DNA of 64,000 nt from Bradyrhizobium sp. URHD0069 (GCF_000701345.1 NZ_JNIJ01000005.1:124001-188000); one strand, 5' to 3'. Counted from the stretch's first letter, positions 17,511 through 27,161 are shown. Notes: generated by a model not told the origin, from the sequence alone. Made by a program: numbers and translations.

Positions 17511-20387
17511 CGCCGCCTCGAGCCGCTCTTCGGTGAGTAACCGCATCGCGGCTTCGGCGTCCATCGGCTCGCCGAAGGCAAAGCCCTGGGCGTATTCGCA
17601 CCCCAACTGATAGAGCTCCACCGCATCGGAATCGGTCTCGGCGCCCTCGGCGACCACGTCCATCCCGAGGTCGTGGGCGAGTGCGATGATCGATTTCAGG
17701 ATCACCGGCCGGGTGCCGCGGCTGGTGGTGCGCACAAAGGACTGATCGATCTTGATGGTGTCGAACGGGAAGCGCTGCAGATAGGCCAGCGACGAATGGC
17801 CGGTGCCGAAATCGTCCAGCGACAACCCGGTGCCGAGTTCGCGGATGCGGGTGAGCATCTGCGCCGCGTGCTCCGGATTTTCCATGACGAGCGATTCCGT
17901 CAGTTCAAGCTTCAGCGTGCCGCGCGCCACCGAGGAGCGCGACAATACCGTGCGGATGTCGTGAATTAGATCGTGCCGCAGCAATTGCCGCGAGGAGACA
18001 TTGACGCTGGCGAAAATCGGCTCGCGCGAGCGCATCGCGCGCTGCCAGATAGCGAGCTGCTTGGCAGTCTGGTCCAAAACGAACATGCCGAGATCGACGA
18101 TCAGGCCGATCTCTTCGGCAATAGTGATGAATTCCACCGGCGACATCCGACCGAGCTTCGGATGATCCCAGCGCGCCAGGGCCTCGAAGCCGGCGATCGA
18201 GCGATCCTCCAGCCGCACGATCGGCTGATACAGGATGGTGATTTCTCCACGCTCGATGGCGCGGCGCAGTTCGGATTCCAGCGTCAGCCGGTCGGTCTTG
18301 CGCGCGCGCATCGCCGGTTTGTAGACGTCGATGCGGTCGCCGCCGATGCGCTTCGAATGATACATCGCAAGCTCGGCGTCCTTGATGATCTCTTCGGACA
18401 GTTGCGTCTGCGGATCGCTGAGCGCCAGCCCGATCGAGGCGGTGAGGAAAATCTCGCGGTCATTGAAGGCGATCGGGGCGCGGATGGTCTTGCGGATGGT
18501 TTCGGCAAAGGCGGTGATGCGCGCCGGATCCTGCTCCGACATCAGGATCAGGCCGAACTGGTCGCCGGCGAGCCGCGCCAGCGTATCCTGCGGTTTGAGA
18601 ATGCGGGTCAGCCGCCGCGCCAGCGTCAAGAGGATCGAGTCGCCGACCGCGATGCCGACGGAATCGTTGACCTGCTTGAAACGATCGAGATCGATCACCA
18701 TCAACGTCGGCCGCAGGTTCGGCATGGTTTTTGCGAAATTGGCTACCGCGCCGAGCCGGTCGATGAACAATTTGCGGTTCGGCAAACCGGTGAGATTGTC
18801 ATGCACGGAATCGTGCAGCATGCGTTCTTCGGCGTTCTTGATCTCGGTCACGTCGGTCAGCGTGCCCACCACGCGCGAGACCTCGCCGTCGGAGCCGACC
18901 ACCGGGCGGGCTTTGAGCGCAAACCACATGAAGTGGCCGTCGGGCGTGCGCAGCCGGAAATCCTGCACCAGCCGGCCGCGGCGCTGGTCGAGCACGCTGT
19001 CGAGGGCTGCGCGGAAACGGTCCTGATCGAGCGGATGCAGCACCTCGAGCCATTTCGCGGCAGGACCTTCCAGCGTGCCGCGTTTCAAGCCGAGGAGGCT
19101 TTCGGTCTCGGGGCTGGTGAACACTTTGTCGGCGGAGACGTCCCAGTCCCAGATCAGGTCGCCCGAGCCGGTCAGCGCCAGCGCCCGGCGCTCGACGTCG
19201 GAGACCATGCCGGTGGTCGCGCCGCCGCCGGCAAAGGCATGCTGCATCACCGTAAAGCCGATCAGCATCACGATCAGCACGAGGCCGCCGAGCAGCGCCG
19301 GGCCGACGATGTCGTTGGTGACGCTGCCGGCCACCGTCATGCCGGACGCGATCACCCAGACCACCAGCAGGAACCAGGTCGGGATCAAGAGCACCGCGCG
19401 GTCGAAGCCGTGGGTTGAGAGATAGACGATCAGCGCGAACCCTGCGAACGCGATCAAGACCAGCGAGATCCGCGCGATGCCCGAGGCCACCGCCGGATCG
19501 AACAACGCAAGCGCGACGAGAGAACCAAGGAAGGCCAGCCAACCCACGGTGATGTGGGCATAGCGCACATGCCAGCGGCTGAGATTGAGATAGGCAAACA
19601 AAAACACCAAGAGCGTCGCGGCCAGGATCGCTTCGCCCGCCGCGCGCCATATCCGCTCGGCGTTATTCGACATGTCGAGCACCTTGCCCCAGAAGCCGAA
19701 ATCGACGCCGATATAGACCAGCACCGCCCATGCCAGCGCAGCGGCGGCGGGGAACATGATGCTGCCCTTGACCACGAACAGGATGGTCAGCACCAGCGCC
19801 AGCAATCCGGAAATGCCGATCACGATGCCCTGGTACAGCGTGAACGAGTTGACCTTGTCTTTGTAGGCTTCGGGCTCCCACAGATAGAGCTGCGGCAGCT
19901 TGTCGGTGCGCAATTCCGCGACAAAGGTGATGACGGCGCCGGGATCGAGCGTGATGCGGAAGATGTCCGCGGTCGCGCTTTCCTGGCGGTCGGGACGGTC
20001 GCCGGTCGACGGCGTGATGGTCGCGATCCGCGACAGCCCAAGATCGGGCCACAACAGCCCCGACGACACGATGCGATAGTGAGGCGCGACGATCAGGCGG
20101 TCGAGCTGGTCGTCGGTGTTGTTGGCGAGCGCGAACACCACCCAGTTCTGTCCGCCTTCGCGGGCGCGCACTTCGATGCGGCGAACGATGCCATCAGTGC
20201 CCGGCGCGGTGGAGACCTGAATGCGATCCGTCTCGCTGCGCTGATGGTCGAGCACCGCGGTCAGATCGATTGCGGGCGCGTCACTGCGGACGCTGACGGC
20301 GTCGATAGCGCGCGCCGGCTGGGCGGCGGCAAGAATCATGAAGCCCAGCGCGAGGGACGCGAGGCACCTGATCGGACGCAATGTCAA
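17505..20387 (-). CDS. Membrane-bound PAS-GGDEF-EAL cyclic-di-GMP phosphodiesterase
   Basis: Protein of 960 aa. It has a signal peptide (ending AAAQPARA), a periplasmic region of about 150 aa, about seven membrane helices (residues 185-390), a PAS domain, then GGDEF and EAL domains. The GGDEF site reads RLAGDQF instead of GGDEF, so cyclase activity is unlikely. The EAL domain keeps FEALARW, ELTESLVMEN, DDFGTGHSSLAYL and KIDQSFV, plus the late EGAE, so c-di-GMP hydrolysis is expected. The layout suggests sensing outside the membrane and lowering c-di-GMP inside. It stands alone between galU and a quinone oxidoreductase. Confidence 0.92.
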   Translation of the reverse strand: MTLRPIRCLASLALGFMILAAAQPARAIDAVSVRSDAPAIDLTAVLDHQRSETDRIQVSTAPGTDGIVRRIEVRAREGGQNWVVFALANNTDDQLDRLIVAPHYRIVSSGLLWPDLGLSRIATITPSTGDRPDRQESATADIFRITLDPGAVITFVAELRTDKLPQLYLWEPEAYKDKVNSFTLYQGIVIGISGLLALVLTILFVVKGSIMFPAAAALAWAVLVYIGVDFGFWGKVLDMSNNAERIWRAAGEAILAATLLVFLFAYLNLSRWHVRYAHITVGWLAFLGSLVALALFDPAVASGIARISLVLIAFAGFALIVYLSTHGFDRAVLLIPTWFLLVVWVIASGMTVAGSVTNDIVGPALLGGLVLIVMLIGFTVMQHAFAGGGATTGMVSDVERRALALTGSGDLIWDWDVSADKVFTSPETESLLGLKRGTLEGPAAKWLEVLHPLDQDRFRAALDSVLDQRRGRLVQDFRLRTPDGHFMWFALKARPVVGSDGEVSRVVGTLTDVTEIKNAEERMLHDSVHDNLTGLPNRKLFIDRLGAVANFAKTMPNLRPTLMVIDLDRFKQVNDSVGIAVGDSILLTLARRLTRILKPQDTLARLAGDQFGLILMSEQDPARITAFAETIRKTIRAPIAFNDREIFLTASIGLALSDPQTQLSEEIIKDAELAMYHSKRIGGDRIDVYKPAMRARKTDRLTLESELRRAIERGEITILYQPIVRLEDRSIAGFEALARWDHPKLGRMSPVEFITIAEEIGLIVDLGMFVLDQTAKQLAIWQRAMRSREPIFASVNVSSRQLLRHDLIHDIRTVLSRSSVARGTLKLELTESLVMENPEHAAQMLTRIRELGTGLSLDDFGTGHSSLAYLQRFPFDTIKIDQSFVRTTSRGTRPVILKSIIALAHDLGMDVVAEGAETDSDAVELYQLGCEYAQGFAFGEPMDAEAAMRLLTEERLEAAS

Positions 20388-20501
20388 TACTCCGCAGTCA
20401 ACGGCGCCTTGCGGGCGAAGCGAGCCGCCCGACCTGTTGCGATAAATGACATGAAAGCGAGGGAAATCAAAGGGTTTCCGGCCGTGTTGGGGGCGCGAGT
20501 G

Positions 20502-21500
20502 TTAAACCGCCAACACAATTTTGCCAATATGTTCGCTGGTCTCCATGCGCCGATGCGCGTCGGCCGCCTTTTCCAGCGGGAATGTGCTGTCCATCAAGGG
20601 TTTCACCCGTCCTTCGCGCAACAGCGGCATCACCTTGGCTTCGATCGCGGCGACCATCGCGGCCTTTTCCATATTGCTGCGGGGGCGCAGCGTGGAGCCG
20701 GTGTGGTGCAGCCGTTTCACCATCAGCTTGGAAAAATTAACGTTTGCCTTGGGTCCGCCGAGAAACGCGATCTGGACTACGCGGCCCTCGATTGCGGCGG
20801 CATCGTAGTTGCGTTCGATGTAGTCGCCGCCGACCATGTCGAGAATGACATTGGCGCCCGCGCCATCGGTCGCCGTCTTCACTTCAGCGACGAAATCTTC
20901 GGTCTTGTAGTTGATGGCGCGGTCGGCGCCGAGCTTGAGACAGGCGTCGGCCTTGTCTTTCGAGCCGACGGTGACGATCACTTTGGAACCGAAGGCCTTC
21001 CCGAGCTGGATCGCCATGGTGCCGATGCCGGACGAGCCGCCGTGGATCAAGAGCGTCTCGCCAGACTTCAGCGCGCCGCGCTCGAACACGTTGTGCCACA
21101 CCGTCATCAGCGTTTCCGGGATCGCGCCGGCCTCCAGCATCGACAGCGCCGATGGCACTGCCATCGCCTGGGCGTCCTGCGCGATGCAATATTGCGCATA
21201 GCCGCCGCCGGCCACCAGCGACATCACCTGGTCGCCGAGCTTGTGGCGGCTGCTGCCTTCGCCGAGTGCGACGACCTCGCCCGCGATTTCAAGCCCGGGC
21301 AAGTCGCTGGCGCCGGGCGGCGGTGGATAAGAGCCGGATCGCTGCGCGACGTCCGGACGGTTGACGCCTGCGGCTGCGACCTTGACCAGGATTTCGCCTC
21401 GTGCGGGCACCGGCACCGCGCGAGTTTCAGGCACGAGCACCTCCGGTCCCCCGGGCTTGCTGATGCCGATAACGGTCATTTGCGCGGGCAGCTTTTCCAT
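20502..21500 (-). CDS. NAD(P)H-quinone oxidoreductase (zinc-free MDR family)
   Basis: Cytoplasmic oxidoreductase of 332 aa in the quinone oxidoreductase/PIG3 branch of the medium-chain dehydrogenase superfamily. The NADPH-binding stretch is LLIHGGSSGIGTMAIQLGKA. The N-terminal part has VNRPDVAQRSGSYPPPPG, typical of PIG3-type enzymes, and catalytic zinc ligands are absent. It is probably involved in quinone or enone reduction. It is divergent from the DUF1192 gene about 100 nt away. Confidence 0.9.
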   Translation of the reverse strand: MEKLPAQMTVIGISKPGGPEVLVPETRAVPVPARGEILVKVAAAGVNRPDVAQRSGSYPPPPGASDLPGLEIAGEVVALGEGSSRHKLGDQVMSLVAGGGYAQYCIAQDAQAMAVPSALSMLEAGAIPETLMTVWHNVFERGALKSGETLLIHGGSSGIGTMAIQLGKAFGSKVIVTVGSKDKADACLKLGADRAINYKTEDFVAEVKTATDGAGANVILDMVGGDYIERNYDAAAIEGRVVQIAFLGGPKANVNFSKLMVKRLHHTGSTLRPRSNMEKAAMVAAIEAKVMPLLREGRVKPLMDSTFPLEKAADAHRRMETSEHIGKIVLAV

Positions 21501-21602
21501 GATGTTTCCTTGCGAAAAGCGGATAAATTTAGAGACATTGATTAGCCAGCTGCGCTTCGGCTGGCAACCGCTTCACCGATCCCAGACTACGGAGGAGAAC
21601 GC

Positions 21603-21794
21603 ATGGCCATCGAGGATGACGACAAACCGAGGAAGAAAGTCAGCCACGAGATCGGGCAGGACCTGTCACTATTGTCGGTCGAGGAACTTGCCGAGCGCGT
21701 CGCGCTGATGACATCGGAAATCGAGCGGCTGCAGGTGGCGATGACCAAGAAGCGGGCGTCGAAGGACGCGGCTAGTAGTTTTTTCAAATCGTAG
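21603..21794 (+). CDS. DUF1192 family small protein
   Basis: Protein of 63 aa with the DUF1192 layout: a charged N-terminus (MAIEDDDKPRKKVSHEIGQD) then LSLLSVEELAERVALMTSEI and a basic Ser-rich tail. The family is small, alphaproteobacterial and of unknown function. A GGAGG ribosome site precedes the ATG (ACGGAGGAGAACGC). Confidence 0.88.
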   Translation: MAIEDDDKPRKKVSHEIGQDLSLLSVEELAERVALMTSEIERLQVAMTKKRASKDAASSFFKS

Positions 21795-21814
21795 AGAGTG
21801 GCCGCAATTCCCCA

Positions 21815-21960
21815 CCACGTCGTCCCGGACAAGTGAGCGTTGGCGAGGGTGATCCGGGACCCATACGCCGTGACGTTTCGGTGGGGCAATGCGTTGGACA
21901 CCTTCTTTCATCATAGCCGCCGCGGCGTATGGGTCCCCGCCTTCGCGGGGACGACCTGTT
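21815..21960. repeat. Compound intergenic palindromic repeat
   Basis: The sequence CGTCGTCCCGGACAAGTGAGCG...GATCCGGGACCCATACGCCG is followed by GCGGCGTATGGGTCCCCGCCTTCGCGGGGACGACC. The two pieces are partly inverted copies of each other (CCCATACGCCG against CGGCGTATGGG). A relative of both pieces lies at 53076-53242. It is non-coding. Confidence 0.75.
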
Positions 21961-22069
21961 GCGAGGGCTCGCGCAGCATCATCCGCAACTCGGCCAATGG
22001 CCGACATGGCAAACGAAGGCTGAATAAAATCGTTCGTTTACGATCCATTAAGCTTTCTCGCCTATGACT

Positions 22070-22169
22070 TGGATTGTCCTCGTTTGGACACCGAGTGGCT
22101 CCTGTCCACTCTGTTTGACGCCTCCCTGTTATCAACTTTAAAGCCGCCGGAAACGGCGGCTCTTTTTTT
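22070..22169 (+). ncRNA. Candidate small RNA ending in a strong terminator
   Basis: In the 533-nt gap between DUF1192 and DUF1465, about 100 nt can fold as a hairpin (TGGACA...TGTCCA, 22085-22113 region), followed by an unpaired stretch with GCCTCCCTG and then a textbook terminator. The exposed CCTCC is an anti-Shine-Dalgarno-like motif, as found in several rhizobial trans-acting sRNAs. No open frame with a ribosome site fits it. The 5' end is uncertain and no clear promoter is seen. Confidence 0.4.
22142..22169 (+). terminator. Rho-independent terminator
   Basis: Perfect 7-bp stem AGCCGCC / GGCGGCT with a 6-nt loop, followed directly by TCTTTTTTT. It is the best intrinsic terminator on the plus strand of this window. 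It has no annotated gene within 340 nt upstream except DUF1192. Confidence 0.85.
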
Positions 22170-22327
22170 GGGGCGTTTTTCGGTTCCATCATCGCACCAG
22201 CTGGAAACCATAATAAGTCTTTGCGGCTGGACTCTCGGCTGCGGGCGCGCAATGATTTGTTCATCATAAGCCCGGCGCTTTTTGAGCCGGCAGCGTAAAT
22301 AGTAAATAGTGGTGTGAGGCGTTAACC

Positions 22328-22837
22328 ATGGACCGTTCGCAAAGCGAAGCCGCTCTCGTGCAATTCAGCGAACGGCTGACCAACTCCGCGGCGTTCAGCA
22401 CCCTGTTCCGGGAAGGCATGGATCTGGTCGAGGAGACCGCCGCCTATCTCGACGGCGCCGGCCGCGCCGAGGCCAAGGCGCTCGATCGCGCCGTCAGCCT
22501 CACCTATGCCACCGAAAGCATGCGGCTGACCACGCGTCTGATGCAATTGGCGTCGTGGCTGTTGCTGCACCGGGCGGTGAAGGAAGGCGAGATGACGCTG
22601 ATCCAGGCCAATCGCGAAAAGACCAAGGTCAAGCTGAGCGCGGCGGACCCCGGCCCGGATGACATGGTCGGAAAGCTCCCGCAGCAATTGCAGGACCTGA
22701 TCACCCGCTCGATGAACCTGCAGTCCAAGGTCCGCCGCCTCGATACCAGCATCCACACCAAGGTGACGGAATACGCGGCGATCGGCAATCCGCTGGTGCC
22801 GCAGCTCAACCGCCTCAAGGAGGCGTTCGAGCACTGA
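22328..22837 (+). CDS. DUF1465 family protein
   Basis: Protein of 169 aa, all-helical, in the DUF1465 family of alphaproteobacteria, function unknown. Typical segments are GMDLVEETAAYLDGAGRAEA, TYATESMRLTTRLMQLASWL and MNLQSKVRRLDTSIH. It has no signal peptide or membrane segment. It stands alone, downstream of the candidate sRNA. A TTAACCAT motif overlaps the start codon but is probably chance. Confidence 0.88.
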   Translation: MDRSQSEAALVQFSERLTNSAAFSTLFREGMDLVEETAAYLDGAGRAEAKALDRAVSLTYATESMRLTTRLMQLASWLLLHRAVKEGEMTLIQANREKTKVKLSAADPGPDDMVGKLPQQLQDLITRSMNLQSKVRRLDTSIHTKVTEYAAIGNPLVPQLNRLKEAFEH

Positions 22838-22976
22838 TCAGCCCTCAGCGCGAGGAGCGACTTGTTCGCCGTAGCTCAACGAGCCAAGGCGGAAGCCACG
22901 AACAGATCCAGCTTTCTCCTGCCCTCGGGATTGCTTCGCTTGCGCTCGCCGTGAGGGAGCATGACTGCGCGCCAAC

Positions 22977-23009
22977 GAAAAACGCCCCCGCGCGGGCAGG
23001 GGCGTCTTG
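22977..23009 (-). terminator. Rho-independent terminator of rpmE
   Basis: Read on the minus strand, GACGCCCCTGCCCGCGCGGGGGCGTTTTTCG forms a GC-rich stem (GACGCCCC / GGGGCGT) followed by a T run. It lies 32 nt after the rpmE stop. Confidence 0.8.
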
Positions 23010-23040
23010 TATGTTCCCCGAACGAGAGGCTTAGACGGCC

Positions 23041-23268
23041 TCAATCTTTCTTGAGGAAGCCAGAGAACTTCTTCTGGAACCGCGACACGCGGCCGCCGCG
23101 ATCGAGCAGTTGCTGGGCGCCGCCGATCCACGCCGGGTGCGATTTGGAGTCGATATCGAGGTTCAGCTTGTCGCCTTCCTTGCCCCAGGTCGAACGCGTC
23201 TGGTATTCGGTGCCATCGGTCATGACGACCGTAATCATATGATAATTCGGGTGAATTTCGGCTTTCAT
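23041..23268 (-). CDS. rpmE: 50S ribosomal protein L31
   Basis: Large-subunit ribosomal protein of 75 aa. It starts [20 protein letters not shown] and has the L31 pattern [14 protein letters not shown] and [10 protein letters not shown]. It has no CxxC pairs, so this is the zinc-independent (C-minus) form usual in alphaproteobacteria. It is monocistronic with its own terminator downstream. Confidence 0.97.
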   Translation of the reverse strand: MKAEIHPNYHMITVVMTDGTEYQTRSTWGKEGDKLNLDIDSKSHPAWIGGAQQLLDRGGRVSRFQKKFSGFLKKD

Positions 23269-23467
23269 GGCATATCCTTGGGCGCGCCGGCGCCTGTCTT
23301 TAAGATGGCTGTGGGGCGGATTTGGGCCGCTCTATAACCCCTTAAGACCCCTAAAACAAGCCAAGTATGTTCCCGGGCAGGCATCTTCTGCAGGCATCTT
23401 CTAAGGATTTGCCAGCGCGGGTAGCGGCGCCTATTTGGGGGTGGCAGAAGCGATTGGTCCAGATCTC

Positions 23468-25327
23468 ATGAGCGCAGTGGAACGGCTTGAAGACCGGCAT
23501 GGCGAAACGCCGCCCCACCGCGATGTGGCGCCCGCCGTGGCATCCTCCATCGAAGCGGAATTAACGGAGGTGCCGGCCAAGGGCCGCGCGCGGCTTCGTC
23601 CCCTGCTGGCGCTGGCGCCCTATGTGGCGCGTTACCGCGGACGCGCGGTTCTTGCTTTCATTTCGTTGACGATCGCCGCGATCACGACGCTGCTGGTACC
23701 GGTCGCGGTGCGGCGGATGATCGACTTCGGTTTGACGCCCGAAGGCATCGCCATGATCAACAGCTATTTCAGCGTGATGATCGCGGTGGTCGCGGTGCTC
23801 GCCGCTGCCAGCGCGGCGCGGTTCTATCTGGTGATGACCATCGGCGAGCGCATCGTCGCGGACTTGCGGCGGGACGTGTTTGGCCATCTGCTGTCGCTAT
23901 CGCCTGCATTCTTCGATTCCTCGCGCAGCGGCGAACTGATCTCGCGCCTCACGGCCGATACCACCCAGATCAAATCCGCCGTCGGCGCCTCGGTCTCGAT
24001 CGCGCTGCGCAACCTGATGCTGTTCGCCGGCGCCACCGTGATGATGGTGATCACCAGTCCGCGGCTTTCGGGATTTGTCCTTCTGGCAATTCCACTGATT
24101 GTGTTGCCGCTGGTGGCGTTCGGCCGCTGGGTGCGGCGGTTGTCGCGCAACGCCCAGGACACGCTGGCGGAAGCGACCGCGTACGCTTCCGAACTGGTCG
24201 GCGCTATCAGGACCGTGCAGGCCTATACCAGCGAGCCGCTGGCGAAAGCGCGCTTCGGCGGCGAAGTCGAGCAGGCCTATGAGGCGGCGCGCAGTTCAAC
24301 CCGCGCGCGCGCGGTTCTTACCGCGATCATCATCTTCATCGTTTTTACCAGTGTCGTGGCGATCCTCTGGGTCGGCTCGCATGACGTGCTGACCGGCTCC
24401 ATCAGCCCGGGCCGGCTTGGCCAGTTCGTGCTGTACACAGCGTTCGCCGCGGCGGGCTTGGGCCAGCTCAGCGAGGTCTGGGGCGAGGTCTCGGCCGCCT
24501 CCGGCGCGGCCGAACGGTTGTTCGAAATCCTCCGCGTCAAACCGGCGATATCGGCCCCGGCATCGCCGCGCGCGTTGCCTGTACCAGCGCGCGGCGATGT
24601 CAGTTTCGAAAACGTCAGTTTCGCCTATCCGACCCGGCCGGATGCTTTTGCGGTCGATCGCGTTTCGCTGTCGGTGCGCGCAGGCGAGAAAGTTGCGATC
24701 GTCGGGCCGTCAGGCGCCGGCAAGAGCACGCTGTTTCACCTGCTGCTGCGGTTTTACGATCCCACCACCGGTACGATCTCGTTTGATGGCGTGCCGATCA
24801 GGTCGGCCGATCCGCGCGACGTACGTGCGCACATCGCGCTGGTACCGCAGGATTCCGTGGTATTCGCCGCCAGCGCGCGCGATAACATCCGCTTCGGCCG
24901 GCCCGACGCCGACGATGCCGAGGTCGAGCGCGCTGCGGAGCTTGCTCACGCCACCGAATTCATCCGCCGCTTGCCGGGAGGATTCGAGGCGCAGCTCGGC
25001 GAGCGCGGCGTCACGCTGTCGGGCGGCCAGCGCCAGCGCATCGCCATTGCGCGTGCGATCCTGCGCGATGCGCCGCTGCTGCTGCTCGACGAGGCGACAT
25101 CATCGCTCGATGCCGAATCCGAAACGCTGGTGCAGACCGCGCTGGAGGAATTGATGCGCCACCGCACCACGCTGGTGATCGCACATCGCCTCGCCACCGT
25201 ATTGTCCTGCGACCGCATCATGGTGATGGATCAGGGCCGCATCGTCGAACAAGGCACCCACGCCTCGCTGGTCGCCGCCAACGGCCTCTATGCCCGGCTG
25301 GCGCGGCTGCAGTTCGAGGGGGTGTGA
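23468..25327 (+). CDS. ABC exporter (fused permease-ATPase, MsbA/multidrug type)
   Basis: Inner-membrane half-transporter of 619 aa that should work as a homodimer. An N-terminal six-helix domain (about residues 45-330) is followed by an ATPase domain with Walker [19 protein letters not shown], signature [16 protein letters not shown], Walker [13 protein letters not shown] and the H-loop IAHRLAT. The substrate cannot be told by reading; lipid A/lipids (MsbA-like) or drugs are usual. Earlier in-frame TTG/GTG codons (23435 onwards) exist, but ATG 23468 ([10 protein letters not shown]) is preferred. It stands alone. Confidence 0.92.
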   Translation: MSAVERLEDRHGETPPHRDVAPAVASSIEAELTEVPAKGRARLRPLLALAPYVARYRGRAVLAFISLTIAAITTLLVPVAVRRMIDFGLTPEGIAMINSYFSVMIAVVAVLAAASAARFYLVMTIGERIVADLRRDVFGHLLSLSPAFFDSSRSGELISRLTADTTQIKSAVGASVSIALRNLMLFAGATVMMVITSPRLSGFVLLAIPLIVLPLVAFGRWVRRLSRNAQDTLAEATAYASELVGAIRTVQAYTSEPLAKARFGGEVEQAYEAARSSTRARAVLTAIIIFIVFTSVVAILWVGSHDVLTGSISPGRLGQFVLYTAFAAAGLGQLSEVWGEVSAASGAAERLFEILRVKPAISAPASPRALPVPARGDVSFENVSFAYPTRPDAFAVDRVSLSVRAGEKVAIVGPSGAGKSTLFHLLLRFYDPTTGTISFDGVPIRSADPRDVRAHIALVPQDSVVFAASARDNIRFGRPDADDAEVERAAELAHATEFIRRLPGGFEAQLGERGVTLSGGQRQRIAIARAILRDAPLLLLDEATSSLDAESETLVQTALEELMRHRTTLVIAHRLATVLSCDRIMVMDQGRIVEQGTHASLVAANGLYARLARLQFEGV

Positions 25328-25360
25328 CTTTCGTTGGTGGGGTTTGCCGCGCCGCCTGCG

Positions 25361-25471
25361 CTGTCATCATCCGCGAAGGCGGATGATCCAGTACTCCGTG
25401 ACGGGCGCGTTCAATCTCTGCACAGCACTCTGGAATACTGGATACTCCGCTTTCGCGGAGTATGACTGCGG
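25361..25471. repeat. Intergenic palindromic repeat (GTCATCATCCGCGAAGGCGGATGA type)
   Basis: The element CTGTCATCATCCGCGAAGGCGGATGATCCAGTACTCCGTGACG is followed by its inverted relative CTGGAATACTGGATACTCCGC...GCGGAGTATGACTG. Copies of the same family are at 33871-33970, 44885-44962 and 57108-57216. Confidence 0.75.
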
Positions 25472-25497
25472 AATTCGATGATGCGCCGGAAATACAT

Positions 25498-25947
25498 TCA
25501 GCCCCTCCACTCCATCCGCAGCACCGGCCGCCCCGACGTCGGATTCACATCCTCGCCGGCATGCGCAAAACCGTTGCGCTGGTAAAAGCGGATGGCGCGG
25601 GCGTTGTCGTTGTTGACCAACAGCGTGATGCGATCCGGCGACAGGCGCTTGGCCTCATCGACCAGCGCATTGGCGAGCGTCGAACCCCAGTGATTGGGGG
25701 CGACCACCAGCTGATCCAGATAGCCTTGCGAATCGATGGTGACAAACCCAACCAGTGCGCCCGACTGTTCAGCAACAATGATCGCCGCCTTCGGCACCAG
25801 CTCCTTGCGCCAGCGCTCGCGCCACCATGTCAGGCGCGCGGCGAAATCGATCGATGGATAGGCCTGCTGCCAGGTCCGTTGCCACAGCGAGATGGCCGCG
25901 TCTTCGTCCTCGGCGCGATAGGGGCGAAGGATGAATGTCGAAGTCAT
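25498..25947 (-). CDS. GNAT family N-acetyltransferase
   Basis: Protein of 149 aa with one acetyltransferase fold. The acetyl-CoA region is LDQLVVAPNHWGSTLANALV and the C-terminal motif is NDNARAIRFYQRNGFAHAGE. The N-terminus TFILRPYRAEDEDAAISLWQ is the usual first strand and helix. The substrate is unknown. It lies 134 nt downstream of the OmpA-like gene on the same strand, with a palindromic repeat between them, so it may not share its transcript. Confidence 0.88.
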   Translation of the reverse strand: MTSTFILRPYRAEDEDAAISLWQRTWQQAYPSIDFAARLTWWRERWRKELVPKAAIIVAEQSGALVGFVTIDSQGYLDQLVVAPNHWGSTLANALVDEAKRLSPDRITLLVNNDNARAIRFYQRNGFAHAGEDVNPTSGRPVLRMEWRG

Positions 25948-26076
25948 CGTGTCCCGGGCGAGTGGTGCGAGGGCATCGCCCGAGCGGAACGAGACCCGGG
26001 ATCCCGCGCATGAACTTTTGCCTTCAATACTGGTCCTGCATCGTCGCTCGCAAGCGCTCGCTTATCCGGGACACGG
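25948..26076. repeat. Intergenic repeat (CGTGTCCCGG...CCGGGACACG)
   Basis: Outer arms CGTGTCCCGG (25948) and CCGGGACACG (about 26066) are inverted. The inner part holds GAACGAGACCCGGGATCCCGCGCATG. A relative lies at 63891-63977. It is non-coding and fills the gap between the GNAT and OmpA-like genes. Confidence 0.65.
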
Positions 26077-26080
26077 GGTC

Positions 26081-27109
26081 CTATCGTTCCGTCAGCTTCA
26101 GCTCGATGCGGCGGTTGCGCTTGTAGGCCTCTTCGTTGGCGGCGGTGTCGAGCGGCTGAAATTCCGCGAAGCCGGCGGCGACCAGCCGCTGCGCCGGGAC
26201 GCCGAGCGAGATCAGATATTGCACCACCGAGATCGCGCGCGCCGACGACAGTTCCCAGTTCGATTTGAAAAACGGGCTGTTGATAGGTCGCACGTCGGTA
26301 TGGCCGTCGACCCGCAGCACCCAGGCGATTTCGCTCGGAATCTGTTTGTCCAGATCGATCAGCGCGGTCGCCAACTTGTCGAGCTCGGCGCGGCCTTCGG
26401 GCAGCAACAGCGCCTGTCCGGTGTCGAAAAACACTTCCGACTGGAAGACGAAGCGGTCGCCGACGATCCTGACGTCCGGCCGGTTGCCGAGAATGGCACG
26501 TAAGCGCCCGAAGAAATCTGAACGGTAGCGAGACAATTCCTGCACCCTTTGCGCCAGCGCGACGTTCAGCCGCTGGCCGAGATCGGCGATCCGCCCCTGC
26601 GATTCCTTGTCGCGCTTTTCCGAGGCATCCAGCGCCTCTTCGAGCGCACTAAGCTGGCGGCGCAGGGCGCTGATCTGCTGGTTCAGCACCTCGATCTGGG
26701 CAAGGGCGCGCGAAGATACCTGTTTTTCGGAATTCAGCGCCTTGTTGAGTTCGTTGGTGCGGCCGGCGGCGTCACTGCCGGCAGCGGAGAGCCCCTCATA
26801 GAGGCCCTTGACGCGGTCGCGCTCGGCTTCCGCCGACAGCAGTCCTGCCCGCATCTGCGAGAGCTGGTCATCGAGATTGAGTTTGCCGAGTTTTTCCAGC
26901 GACAGCAGGTCGTTCAGCTGCGCGATCTTGGCATTGAGCTGCTCCAGCGCCTTGTCCTTGCCGGTGACTTCCTGCGACAGGAAGAACTGCACCACCAGAA
27001 ACACCGACAGCAGGAACACGATCGAGAGCACCAGCGTCGACAGCGCATCGACAAAGCCCGGCCAGTAGTTGAATCCGGTTTCGTTGCGGCGTGCACGGAC
27101 GAGGGCCAT
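26081..27109 (-). CDS. OmpA/MotB-like peptidoglycan-binding membrane protein
   Basis: Protein of 342 aa with one N-terminal membrane helix (YWPGFVDALSTLVLSIVFLL; Asp at about 21 matches the proton-binding Asp position of MotB/TolR/ExbD). A long coiled coil runs over about residues 50-195, and a C-terminal OmpA peptidoglycan-binding domain follows (VDGHTDVRPINSPFFKSNWE, and LSSARAISVVQYL). The architecture is that of a stator B subunit with a periplasmic stalk. It is encoded 52 nt after a MotA/ExbB-like gene, so the pair probably forms an ion-driven complex spanning the envelope. No flagellar genes are adjacent. Confidence 0.9.
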   Translation of the reverse strand: MALVRARRNETGFNYWPGFVDALSTLVLSIVFLLSVFLVVQFFLSQEVTGKDKALEQLNAKIAQLNDLLSLEKLGKLNLDDQLSQMRAGLLSAEAERDRVKGLYEGLSAAGSDAAGRTNELNKALNSEKQVSSRALAQIEVLNQQISALRRQLSALEEALDASEKRDKESQGRIADLGQRLNVALAQRVQELSRYRSDFFGRLRAILGNRPDVRIVGDRFVFQSEVFFDTGQALLLPEGRAELDKLATALIDLDKQIPSEIAWVLRVDGHTDVRPINSPFFKSNWELSSARAISVVQYLISLGVPAQRLVAAGFAEFQPLDTAANEEAYKRNRRIELKLTER

Positions 27110-27161
27110 AGGCTGTTCTCTTTGTTAATGCGCTTCCTCGATGCGAAACGGAAACGCCTGG

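Noticed and set aside
17973..21545. Two long plus-strand open frames of about 480 and 660 codons
   Set aside because: Both are antisense to the GGDEF/EAL and quinone oxidoreductase genes and show no protein-family motif. The minus-strand genes are clear.
22322..22329. TTAACCAT motif at the DUF1465 gene as a CtrA site
   Set aside because: It overlaps the ATG itself, so it is more likely part of the translation start than a promoter element.
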